From Glomus cerebriforme (lineage: Eukaryota > Glomeromycota > Glomeromycetes > Glomerales > Glomeraceae): a stretch of DNA of 16,672 nucleotides. Within the stretch, counting starts at the first letter, position 1. The number at the start of each line of letters is the position of its first letter. The stretch lies in NCBI GenBank assembly GCA_003550305.1, contig QKYT01000280.1:93793-110464 (forward strand), in the 5' to 3' direction. The notes beneath the pieces were generated by a model, which saw nothing but the letters and a program-made list of their open reading frames with translations, was not told the origin of the DNA and made no database searches. Made by a program: the position numbers and the translations under genes. Shown here piece after piece: positions 1 through 8,222 of the stretch.

Positions 1-402
1 TTTTTATTATTAGAATAATAGTTTTTCAACTTTAAATGTTTAAATTTTGAATAAATGTTAAAATAAGAAACAAATTTGCAAAAATAAACAAATAATGAGA
101 AAGAGATATATTAACAACAATCTGAATATGCCTTCTATTAAACCTTTAAAAATAAAAGACAAATTATTAAAAGAAATATTTCAATTAAAGCGTATAGGTA
201 TGAAGTTATATTCATAAAAAAATGGTGGCTTATAGTTACATATTGAGTTATGTCATTTAGTGACCAACTTTTTGTATTATTACAAATTTAGTAATGATCT
301 TCAGAAAATGCATCCCACAGATCATTAATTAATTTATGCACATGATCGGTGAATCACGAATTAAATGATTCTTCAGTTTGAAGATTTGTTGTATATTTAC
401 TT
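1..402. other. AT-rich flank with faint coding-like track
   Basis: No confident gene. A plus-strand frame opens at an ATG at 95-97, runs 40 codons to a TAA at 215-217, and then continues with several stops toward the dead ORF that begins at 403. The translated track looks more protein-like than random AT-rich DNA (for example KDKLLKEIFQLKRIGMKLY before the first stop). It may be the 5' part of the same decayed element gene. Homology to the right-hand repeat copy fades around 405, so this part cannot be confirmed by comparing the two copies. Confidence 0.2.
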
Positions 403-1130
403 TTGCAAAAAGTGATTATGCTTACATTTAGTAAAATAATAACTTCAAATGATTTCTTTTCAGCAGACCATAATTTAATACCTGATAAATTTATTGTTCT
501 AAAACCAGAAGAAGCTTCAAAATTTTCCTACATTATTGGATGGGTTATTTATAAACTAACAAAAAATAACAATATAATGAAATTGCATCCTGAATTTGAA
601 AATATTTATACTTATCTTAGGATTGTAAGTTCAGAATAAGTTCTTTATGAACAGGATGTTCAGTTTAAAATAACAAATATAATTCCAGATGGTGAATTTC
701 TAGAATTTATATATAAGATAGAATCATTAATATTATTATTATTTAAAAGGCATAAGGAATTTAGTCCAAATAATACACAACAATTTACTATCATACTATG
801 TAACTTGTCATTATTAGAATCTTTTAATACACTTTTTAATATTTCCAGCCAACTACTTTTGAAATATAAATCTATTACAGAAAAATATGAATTAAAAGAA
901 GTCATTAAAAAGTTTTTTCATGAACAGATTATTTCTATTTATATGAAAAATAGACAAAATATCTGGTGAAAGTTTAAAGATCTTATTCTTGAGAAAGGTA
1001 AATCAAGACTTTGGAAAAATCTTAAAGCTATGCGTAATGATACTTAAAAGTCAGAGAATAAACGTACATATTTAAAAAAATCTAATATTTCAAAAGATTC
1101 AATGCTTGAATTGGCATAACTTTAAATCTG
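403..1130 (+). pseudogene. Degenerate ORF of the long repeat, left copy (unrecognised, probably transposon-derived)
   Basis: I do not recognise the family. One plus-strand frame stays protein-like for over 700 bases but has in-frame stops at 637-639 (TAA), 967-969 (TGA), 1045-1047 (TAA) and 1117-1119 (TAA). Tracts such as PEEASKFSYIIGWVIYKLTK, LSLLESFNTLFNISSQLLL and YELKEVIKKFFHEQIISIYM look like a helical protein. The same protein is encoded in inverted orientation at 14741-15515, where three of the four stop positions read CAA (15172-15174, 14797-14799, 14741-14743). The left stops therefore look like C-to-T changes of glutamine codons. The TGA at 967 is shared by both copies, so it is either ancestral or the true end of one segment. 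Repetition within the window and decay of both copies suggest an element-encoded protein, possibly a transposase C-terminal region, but no catalytic motif is visible. Confidence 0.6.
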
Positions 1131-1381
1131 GGTACAGCTGGATAATACTAATGAATTATTTTCAGAAATATTTTTAGTGAGAGAATAACAGTAATTACTT
1201 TGGGCATTTGGAGATAATACAAACAATAAAAAAAAAGGAGTTTAATATCTTTAGTTATAGAACACTTTCTTTTTCCAATAAAGCTATGCTAAAAAGACAA
1301 ATATTTGCAGCTTAAATTATAGAGTAATGATCTGTAACTATTATTGGTTTATAAATTATATATTAAATGAAAGTTAGGAAA
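405..1381 (+). repeat. Long inverted repeat, left copy, part 1 (ORF-bearing half)
   Basis: This segment aligns over nearly its whole length with the reverse complement of about 14460-15430. Matching landmarks include the AATGATT/AGCAGACCAT block near 450, TTTAAAAGGCATAAGGAATT near 745, and GATCTGTAACTATTATTGG near 1328. Identity is clearly high but interrupted by many transitions and small indels. The match ends around 1381, where the right copy continues directly into sequence found at 3494 in the left copy, so a 2.1-kb insert splits the left copy. Confidence 0.8.
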
Positions 1382-1652
1382 CGTTTCTGGGAACCATTGT
1401 TGAGACTGGAGCGAAAGATCTTAATTAGTATTAATCAACCTGCCTTATATTTGATCCAATGATACTTTTATCAGATTTAACTATAAAAAAAATTTTTATT
1501 AGATTAAAAATTATCATTTTCACATAGGAATTATCTGTTAAAAGAATATAATAAATTTTTAGTGGCTTGCACTGCTGATTAGACAACCTGTTTCTGCACC
1601 TTTGGCACAACGGTTGACATAGCTTTTCCTCTCAGCTTCATGGCCTTGAGTC

Positions 1653-2967
1653 TAGTGTTATGATCTGAATGAATCCATGATCTGCCAATTTAATTTGAAA
1701 TGATCTGGATATCCAAAATAGATCTGCAGATCTATCCTTTACCGATCCTGATATCTGCCAGATGCATCCAGATTTATCAGATTGCGGTGTTCAATTTGGA
1801 TGATCTGAATCATATCTTTTTTTTTTAAAAAAAATTTTTTTTTTACTTAAAAATTATTCTCTGTCTCAAGGTGATTACATAATAACTATTAAGACTTAAA
1901 ATTTTTAAGAACATTTTATTAACGTTCTTCTCTTTTCTTTTCTTNTAGATTTCAGCTTGGACCTTCTGGAACAGCCTTGGAGGTAATTTCAATAGGAAGG
2001 GGTGATTTATTTATTTATTTTTATTTTAAGAATATTTATTAATATTCTTCTCTTTTCTTTTTTTGTAGATTTCAGCTTGGACCTTCTGGAATAGCCTTGG
2101 AGATAATTTCAATAAGAGGGAGGATTTATTTATTTTTATTTTAAGAACATTTATTAATGTTCTTCTCTTCTTTTTTTTGTATATTTTGGCTTAAACCTCC
2201 TGGAATAGCCTTGGAGGTAATTTCAATAGGCAGGGGTGATTTATTTATTTATTTTTATTTTAAGAACGTTTATTAATATTCTTCTCTTTTTTTTTCTTGT
2301 AGATTTTGGCTTAGACCTTCTGGAATAGCCTTGGAGGTAATAATTTCAATAAGGGAGGATTTATTTATTTTTATTTTAAGAATGTTTATCAATGTTCTTC
2401 TCTTCTTTTCTTATAGATTTTGGCTTGAACCTCCTGGAACAGCCTTGGAGGTAATTTCAATAGGCAGGGATGATTTATTTATTTATTTTTATTTTAAGAA
2501 TGTTTATTAATGTTCTTCTCTTTTTTTTCTTGTAGATTTTGGCTTAGACCTTCTGGAATAGCCTTGGAGGTAATAATTTCAATAAGGGAGGATTTATTTA
2601 TTTTTATTTTAAGAATGTTTATTAACATTCTTCTCTTCTTTTCTTATAGATTTTGGCTTGGACCTCCTGGAACAGCCTTGGAGGTAATTCAATAGGAAGG
2701 GGGATTTATTTTTTTATTTTTATTTTATTAACGTTCTTTTCTTTTTTTTAAGCATCATCCTGATTTTTATTCCTGAAGTATCCAGTGTATCCAGTATAAA
2801 AAAATCCCTAACAATAATTAAAAAAAATTATTTATTTAACAGATCATCTGGATTATCTGTCAGATCATCCGTCATCTGTCTAAAACTCATCCGAATGATC
2901 CAGATGAAATTTGAATCAGATGAATCCATGGATTGATGAATTGATAGATTGAAGGATCATAACACTA
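1653..2967. mobile_element. Non-autonomous hAT-like DNA transposon (1.3 kb) with internal satellite
   Basis: The ends are a perfect 13-bp terminal inverted repeat, TAGTGTTATGATC at 1653-1665 and its reverse complement at 2955-2967. The flanks are CTTGAGTC (1645-1652) and CTTGGGCC (2968-2975), an 8-bp direct repeat with 6 matches. An 8-bp target duplication is the hAT hallmark. Both subterminal regions (about 1660-1810 and 2840-2955) are crowded with variants of GATC-T-GGAT / ATCCAGATGA motifs, as expected for transposase-binding subterminal repeats. No transposase ORF is present, and the core is a seven-unit 117-bp satellite. The family call is inference from end structure; the degenerate target duplication suggests an old insertion. 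Confidence 0.55.
1897..2752 (+). repeat. Seven-unit ~117-bp satellite with alternating 119/114-bp spacing
   Basis: A conserved block beginning ATTTCAGCTTGG or ATTTTGGCTT starts at 1949, 2069, 2183, 2303, 2417, 2536 and 2650. The spacings are 120, 114, 120, 114, 119 and 114, so the real period is a dimer of about 233-234 bp; units 3, 5 and 7 share CCTCCTGG, while 4 and 6 share CCTTCTGGAATA. Each unit has four parts: an AAGAAYRTT...AAYRTTCTT near-palindrome, a pyrimidine tract ending in TAG in most units, a 34-bp conserved block, then usually GTAATTTCAATA and an ATTTATTT run. A further decayed unit start follows to about 2752. Position 1945 is an undetermined base (N), consistent with assembly or consensus ambiguity. 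Short ORFs read through this array are by-products of the repetition. Confidence 0.9.
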
Positions 2968-2989
2968 CTTGGGCCCCCCCTTCGGGAGG

Positions 2990-3090
2990 ATTAAACCTAA
3001 CTGTCTAATCCTAACCTAAGTCTAATTTAAGTACCTAACCCTAATTCTAAGTAACTCTTACCCTAAATCTTACACTAATCTCCTCTTTCC
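2990..3090 (+). repeat. Degenerate telomere-like CCTAA tract
   Basis: About 100 bases are built from diverged CCTAA/CCCTAA-type words: AAACCTAACTG, AATCCTAACCTAAG, ACCTAACCCTAATTCTAAG, TACCCTAAATC. TTAGGG is the usual fungal telomere repeat, so this could be a worn interstitial telomeric tract. It follows directly after a GC hairpin (CCCCCCTTCGGGAGG, about 2974-2990). It is too degenerate to be sure; a simple CTAA-rich low-complexity tract is the alternative. Confidence 0.4.
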
Positions 3091-3098
3091 AACAATTG

Positions 3099-3131
3099 TG
3101 TGTAAGGCCTACCTTTGGCAAGTCTTACACA
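3099..3131. repeat. 33-bp imperfect palindrome
   Basis: TGTGTAAG at 3099-3106 pairs with CTTACACA at 3124-3131, and the centre (GCCTACCTTTGGCAAGT) continues partial pairing. It could be the end of a lost inverted-repeat element or a hairpin; no function can be assigned. Confidence 0.4.
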
Positions 3132-3909
3132 TGAATTATTATATTTTTTTATTAGTAATAAATTATACCATGATTTTTTTTAAAAAATATCAACAAATAA
3201 AGTAATATAAATTTTTATTAATTTCTCATACAAAAGAATAAATACATGATTTGTATATAATTACATAATCAGATATTATTAATTTCCTTTTAATTTTTTT
3301 AACAAGCTAATTTAATTGATTATTAATATATTGGAATGAATATTCATGTTTTTTATATTTAATCATTGATTTATACTGTATAAACCAATACAACCAATCA
3401 TATATGACTATATACGAATCATGTGAATGCGGACAGATGGATATTTTTATGTCACTGATCCTAGTCTATAATAGTCCTACGCTATGCTCTGGATTAATTA
3501 GGCTATTTTTCAAAAAAGAAATAGCTCTGAGAAAGCTACAGCGGCTCAATTTAAATAAAAAAACTTTGCCTACATTGAGCTAGCATAAATAAACTTAACT
3601 TTTTTGAATTGGCTGCTTTTCTATGTGTGCGCGTCAAAAAAATTTAAAAAAAAAAGTGAAATTCTCATGCAATTTAATATAATTTTTTTTGTGTAATGTA
3701 TTTTAATGGAGACAGTTCTGTCTTGATCATAATCAGTTGTGTAATCTTAGTTGGGCCCTCAGTTCAATCACATGATTCCTCCAAAACTTGTCTCTCCCAT
3801 GTCACATCTCAGTTTTCCATTTATCTTATTTATCCTGGAAGTCCGGGACAGAATTTTGTCACATACCTATTTGTTACGTGGGTCTATGAAAAATCACGTG
3901 AAAGAATAC

Positions 3910-4041
3910 GGCTTGAAAGCAAAAGTATTGGACTTGACCCTCCTCGTGGTGTTAAGTTGACCCACCTATATTAAATTAAATATATGCGGGTTAAGAAAGG
4001 ACCTCGTACAGGGTCAAGATAGGAACATTTGCGGCTTGAAA
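3910..4041. mobile_element. MITE 1 (Mutator-like) with its 9-bp target duplication
   Basis: The element is 3919-4032 (114 bp). Its ends are imperfect inverted repeats of about 23 bp: GCAAAAGTATTGGACTTGAC at the left, and GCAAATGTTCCTATCTTGAC as the reverse complement of the right end. It is bracketed by the exact 9-bp direct repeat GGCTTGAAA at 3910-3918 and 4033-4041. The right long-repeat copy carries the uninterrupted site (around 14019-14035), confirming insertion. A 9-bp duplication with terminal inverted repeats points to the Mutator (MULE) superfamily; the superfamily call is inference. It has no coding capacity. Confidence 0.75.
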
Positions 4042-4042
4042 T

Positions 4043-4172
4043 GGCACATGTGCAAATGTTCCTATCTTGACCCTGTACAAGGTCCTTTCTTGACCTGATA
4101 TATTTAATTTAATATAGGTGGGTCAACTTAATACCACAAGGAGGGTCAAGTCCGATACTTTGCGGCACATGT
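4043..4172. mobile_element. MITE 2 (Mutator-like), opposite orientation, with its own 9-bp target duplication
   Basis: The element is 4052-4163 (112 bp). It is the reverse complement of MITE 1 at roughly 93% identity, with about six substitutions and two 1-bp indels. It is bracketed by the exact 9-bp direct repeat GGCACATGT at 4043-4051 and 4164-4172. The target sits 1 bp from the target duplication of MITE 1, so these are two independent insertions of one family in opposite orientation, 19 bp apart. Together they form a near-perfect hairpin with arms of about 112 bp. Confidence 0.75.
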
Positions 4173-4743
4173 ACGTCACACTTGATGCTCATTTCGACTG
4201 GGATCTTGTATTAAAAACAAAACTTGAATAATTATTATAAATCATATTAATATCAGATGTGATCATATCAGTCTATCCATTTTGCTCCAACTAATCTAGA
4301 TGGTTCTTGGCGCTCAAGAAAAATGCTTTATTGTTTGAAAAGAAAAATCAGTTCTTTTTAGAAGAATGAGAAAAATGGGTATGATTTATTAATGTTCAGT
4401 ATATTGTACAATATAATTTCATGAAAATACTAACTTCTGGGAATAAATGAAATTAATTTAAAATATATAACTTACTTACAGCATATATTTATCTTTTCTT
4501 TTAAAGAACAATTTACTGCTTTAGACAACTTCTTACTCAATAATTGAGTCCACAAGTAATCGATTCACTTTAATTGTGAACTGAAATATCGAATAAAGTT
4601 ATATGTGTGAATTTACACATTTTAATTTTGGAGTTAAATTGCTTCATCATAAATTCGGGATATACATATCGTTCGCATTGTTGATAGTGTTCTCAGAACA
4701 TACAAAAATGTTTTTTTGTGTCTATAAGTAATTTGATTGATAG

Positions 4744-4908
4744 TAATTATTATAAATAAAATTTTTATAATTAAATAAGTGATATTTATAAGATTTTGGT
4801 AGAAAAAAAAATATTATAATTTTAAAAATCTACTACTATTAGTACAAATCGATTAGATAATCGTTGACAGTAGAAACGAGAAAAAAAAAATATAAATTTC
4901 ATTCTGTT
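4744..4908 (+). repeat. Terminal AT-rich segment S of the left repeat, orientation flipped relative to the right copy
   Basis: The segment from ATTATTATAAATAAAATT to AAATTTCATTCT is found again at 13274-13447 on the same strand, although the adjoining repeat body is inverted between the two copies. In the left copy it follows GATTGATAGTA; in the right copy its other end abuts the matching TACTATCAATC. So this roughly 165-175 bp block lies in opposite orientation relative to the body. In the left copy it is flanked by GATAGTA and, downstream, TACTAT. No clear terminal inverted repeat of its own is visible. Confidence 0.65.
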
Positions 4909-5289
4909 ACCTACTATTTATCGTTGTTACACAGAATTTATAATCTATTGCTACGCAAATGAGCTAATCATACTAATTTTATATCCAATTCATGTAACTA
5001 TAGAAGTAAATTAATAGATAATGCTAAGCATAAAACAAAAAATAAAGCAAAAATAGACAAAAAATTATTCAAGGTTCTGTAGAATGTTTTACAAAGTGGA
5101 TAATTTAAGAACGAACATACTATTAAGCATTTAAAATCTATAACTAACATGTCCAGCTGAAAGGAAAATATTAGAAAATTATTCGTTCCTAAAATTTCTC
5201 AAGAAAAAAATTTCACATATGTGCCTACGCGTCTTAAACTTTTCAAATTATAAATTCGTTTAGATTAACATACCTATCATTATATATCA
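4909..5289. other. Spacer between the left repeat and the T-box gene (3' flank of the gene)
   Basis: AT-rich and without a coding-like frame on either strand. It must contain the 3' untranslated region of the minus-strand T-box gene. I see no further repeat element or RNA gene. Confidence 0.5.
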
Positions 5290-7244
5290 TTATATATCCT
5301 TTCCTCCAAGAGCAACAACAGCATCAGCTTCTTTCTCCGCTTCATATCCATATCTTTCACGTATAAATTCTCTTAATCTCTTATTCTCATTTTCAGCTTG
5401 TTCAAGTCGAACAGATGAAATAGAATTATCAACATTCGATGATATTTTATTGTTAGAAATTGTTGAATAAAATATATTTCCCGGGGATAATGGAGTTTTT
5501 GGAGCCGAATAATAGTTCCATGTAGGACGGTGTGTATTTTGTTGTTGAAATTGTTTAATCTGTGACTGAGTTTCTTGTTGTTTATTCTGTTGTTGGACTT
5601 CTGAAAAAGAAGTTATCCGATCTAATTTTGGTCTTTTTGATGTAGTATTATCAACTTTATATTTGATAATTTATATGAATTTATGTTAGAATTATTATTG
5701 TATCTAGGACTTGAAAATTCAAAATCTTTCGAAATTGAAGGGGTTGGACGACAATTAATTTCATACGTACCAATTCCAGATGATGGATGATATTCATGTT
5801 TTTTGTCAGAAGTATAATGAGCATTTTTTACGACTTTATAACCTCCCATATTTTGATAAAGACTGGTTTGATTTGTATGAAACATATCATCGTCTGAAGT
5901 TTTTCTCGTAACATTTGGTTTAGGAACATAATCAATTGATATCGAACGTGTTTCAATTTCAATACCTTTCTTCCATTGTTGAATTTTTTGTTCTAAAGAG
6001 ATAGAATCATTTAATTTATTTGATGATTCAGTTGTTAATAAATATAAAGATGAATTTTCCTCCTGAGTATCACTAATATCTTCATTATCATCAACTTCAG
6101 AATCAACAATAATATCAGAAATTTCAGATTCTGAATCATAAGGATTATTTTTATCCTTAAAAGATCCTTTTAATCCTTTAGCGTGAGGATTATTATTTTT
6201 CTTTAGAGTATTAACTTGTTCATTTTGATAATGAGTAACAGCAATAAATTTTGTTTCTTCAAAAGTGAAAAAAGATTCCTGATCTTCATTAGCTGTATGT
6301 TTAATCATTTTAATACGAGGCCAATATTTATGGAAAGAGGTGAGATAAAAATGACCCGGAGGGAGTGTTGAATCACGTTTTCTTGTATTTGATGATGATG
6401 AACTTTGTCTCAAACGATTAGTAAGCTTAATCTTTGGAAAGCTTACACCAAAATTCATCCAATACGCGCCTAAAAGTGAAATTTATAATTAATATGAATA
6501 ATGATTAAAACAAAGATAATTTTTATTTAATTATTTACCTGATTGTGGAGAATTCGGATGAGTAAAAGGATTTCCATAAACTGTACCAGATTTATCACCT
6601 CTTATATTAGGTAAAAATTTACGTTTATCAGAACCTATAGAAATCCAACAACCTTTTTTAAACCTATAACGATTTTTAGATAATTGAACAAAATCTATAA
6701 CAAAAGAATAATTTACAGAAGGATCTAAATTAACAGGAAGATATTTTAATAAAGGAAAAATACATCTACCCGCTTTTGTGATAATCATTTCATTATTAAC
6801 GCGATAAAATTGAGACCATAAATCAGAATTTACAAGTAATAAATCCGGAACAAGAGATGAAGAATTAAAAGTTGACATTGTTGATAATAGAGGAAGTTCA
6901 AAAGAAGTTTGAAATTGTGATGAGGAAGGGATGGAATTTGAAGATTCTTTATTATTATTGAGATTATTTACGGGTAAAGTATTACTATTCTCAGAAACGA
7001 AAAATTGGTGAAATTCATCTTTAAAATTATCCATTTGGTGAGTGACACTTGTATCTACAGATACTTGATCAAATGAAATTTTACTTGATTTACATTTATT
7101 GGAAGGAAAAAACGATGTATCATCTCGAAAAGAATTTGTAGAATCAACATTTTGCAATGAGAAAATATTTAAAGATTCTGTTTTTTGAACTTGTGAATAA
7201 TTAGAAGAACCGAACTCGTTGTGAACAAGATGATGGATTTTCAT
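5290..7244 (-). CDS. T-box transcription factor, 3 exons proposed
   Basis: A sequence-specific DNA-binding regulator expected in the nucleus. Exon 1 is 7244-6539, exon 2 starts at 6469, and exon 3 is 5654-5290. Joining exons 1 and 2 restores an uninterrupted T-box domain at about residues 140-340. Its blocks in order are LWSQF (142-146), NEMIITKAGR (151-160), LDPSVNYSFVIDF (173-185), THPNSPQSGAYWM (228-240) across the splice, VSFPKIKLTN (244-253), HKYWPRIKMI (282-291), FIAVTHYQNEQVNTLK (310-325) and NPHAKGLKG (329-337). These match the family consensus closely. Deviations are GRC for GRR, and H and L in the usual NPFAKGF-type contact helix. A serine-rich loop with a TRKR patch lies at 258-268, and an acidic stretch at 348-373. 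The long N-terminus is S/N-rich. Exon 3 supplies a KRPKLD basic motif and a helical E/K/R-rich C-terminus. Protein length is 609 aa with a 56-nt intron 2, 589 aa with a 116-nt alternative, or 517 aa if translation ends unspliced at 5622. The start at 7244 is the first ATG of the open frame. Neighbours are repeats only. Confidence 0.85.
5655..5710 (-). other. Putative intron 2 of the T-box gene (56 nt; donor uncertain)
   Basis: The exon 2 frame runs to a stop at 5622, but another frame downstream (5654-5290) reads a convincing 121-residue C-terminus that an upstream TAA closes off. The acceptor ATAAAG at 5656-5655 with a CTAAC branch-like motif (5689-5685) would join it in phase 1. Two donors fit that phase: GTCCTA at 5710 (weak sequence, 56-nt intron) or GTACGT at 5770 (good sequence, 116-nt intron, removing 20 more residues). 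The acceptor lacks a pyrimidine tract. A real frameshift or sequencing error near 5655 is the alternative. Confidence 0.45.
6470..6538 (-). other. Intron 1 of the T-box gene (69 nt)
   Basis: On the minus strand the donor is CAG|GTAAAT (exon ends at 6539) and the acceptor CACTTTTAG|GCG (exon resumes at 6469). Splicing is phase 1 and joins G to GC to encode glycine, giving SPQSGAYWMNFGVSF, exactly the continuous T-box motif. The restored domain is strong evidence that this intron is real. Confidence 0.92.
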
Positions 7245-7400
7245 GGAGCTAAATATAAAAAGTTGTAAATAAAAAAAAACGCGTTAAAATATTCCAGTCG
7301 GTTTCCGTTCTATATATTTATTTATTTATTAATTTTTTTTTTTGTGATATTATTATATTTTATTTACCTTTTTTTTTTTTTAAAAAAAAAAAAATAGATG
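7245..7400 (-). promoter_or_regulatory. T-box gene upstream region with possible 5' UTR intron, MCB-type site and A/T homopolymers
   Basis: A GGTAAATA donor-like site (intron would begin at 7367) and a TTATATTTAG acceptor ending at 7249, four bases before the ATG, would define a 119-nt 5' UTR intron. An ACGCGT (the MluI cell-cycle box sequence) lies at 7279-7284. A T12/A14 homopolymer pair at about 7369-7396 would disfavour nucleosomes. All are sequence matches only; a single ACGCGT could be chance. Confidence 0.3.
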
Positions 7401-8222
7401 TTGTATATACCGGAATTTCTGCTATATATACTAAATTTGAAATTAGTAATTACTTCAAGAAATTACTTTTGTACATGTACTGTATGTATTGATGAGTCGG
7501 AAATTCAAATATCTGCTTATAGAAATTGAAAATACAATTAGTTTCCTGTTATTCAACTTTTACGTAATTATGAAAAATCATTTAGTCATAAGATAATAGC
7601 GTGATAATGTTGATATTCCTCTTCTGCAAACATTTTTTTTCTATATATGAAAAGCAGTGATTAAATTAAATTAATAAGCAAAACATTAAAAAAATTCTCA
7701 AGTTAAACTTTACGCAAATTTTTGGGTTTGTTTTGTTTTATAAAATTGCTTTTGTGAAAAAAAAAAAAAATCATGCGACTTGTTTTACAAAATTAGGAAT
7801 TTATAATAGTATTTTTTTTCAAATTGGGTACTATAATCAATAATAATTTGTCACTAAAGGTGTTAAAACTAATTAATTTTTAAATAGTAATCTTTTATAA
7901 CATGCCGTGTTAATTTTAAAAACTTAGATAATTAAAAGTAAAAAAAAACATCCTTTTACATCAAATATATTCATGTTTATGTAAATTAATTTTAAGAAAA
8001 AATTTTCAAATGATTAAATTTGTATTATTAAATAAATGTGCAATACGATTATAAGTACTCTCTTCCTTTTTTTTGGTGTAACCGTGTAAGACAGAGATGT
8101 TTTAATCAGCTTGCAAATTTTAAATTTGGTAATTTAATTTGGTTAGTAAAAAGTAATTTAAATAGTAAATGCAAAAGGGATTAAAAGCTTCGCATATTTG
8201 AAGATAAATTTTTCAAAAGCAC
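7401..8222. other. AT-rich intergenic spacer
   Basis: No ORF, RNA gene or inverted-repeat element that I can support. It contains several homopolymer A or T runs of 8-13 bases and is probably the distal upstream region of the T-box gene. Confidence 0.5.

Larger units (their letters stand above)
1382..3493. other. 2.1-kb insert splitting the left long-repeat copy
   Basis: The right copy (around 14440-14480) runs straight across this junction, whereas the left copy gains about 2.1 kb. The insert contains a unique left flank (1382-1652), the hAT-like element with its satellite, a telomere-like tract and AT-rich DNA (3140-3490). I see no clear terminal repeats or target duplication for the insert as a whole. 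It may be several nested events or a rearrangement rather than one transposition. Apart from the hAT-like element, 1382-1652 and 3132-3493 hold no feature I can name. Confidence 0.6.
3494..4743 (+). repeat. Long inverted repeat, left copy, part 2 (non-coding half)
   Basis: This part aligns with the reverse complement of about 13448-14440. Landmarks include GCTAGCATAAATAAACTTAA (3580), TTTTAATGGAGACAGTTCTG (3701), TCAGATGTGATCATATCAGT (4251), and the GGAGTTAAATTGCTTCATCA block (4630). Differences from the right copy are two MITE insertions (3919-4163), the absence of about 34 bp present at the right copy near 14175-14205, and scattered substitutions. The two ORFs that can be read at 3696-3974 are not conserved in the right copy, so I treat this half as non-coding. 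Confidence 0.8.

Noticed and set aside
660..905. 81-aa minus-strand ORF
   Set aside because: It is antisense to the better-supported plus-strand dead ORF of the left repeat.
403..1130. Stop-codon reassignment (TAA/TAG read as Gln) to explain in-frame stops
   Set aside because: The T-box gene and the right copy use CAA normally, and both repeat copies are otherwise decayed, so pseudogenisation is simpler.
2510..2695. 61-aa ORF with repeated FWLRPSGIALEVI-like peptides
   Set aside because: It is a read-through of the satellite array; the peptide repeat reflects the DNA repeat.
3696..3974. Overlapping plus-strand ORFs of 92 and 69 aa
   Set aside because: They run from repeat body into MITE 1, overlap in two frames, and are not kept open in the right repeat copy.
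3910..4172. CRISPR-like or single long-hairpin element reading of the inverted arms
   Set aside because: Separate exact 9-bp duplications around each arm and the empty site in the right copy show two transposon insertions, not an array or one foldback element.
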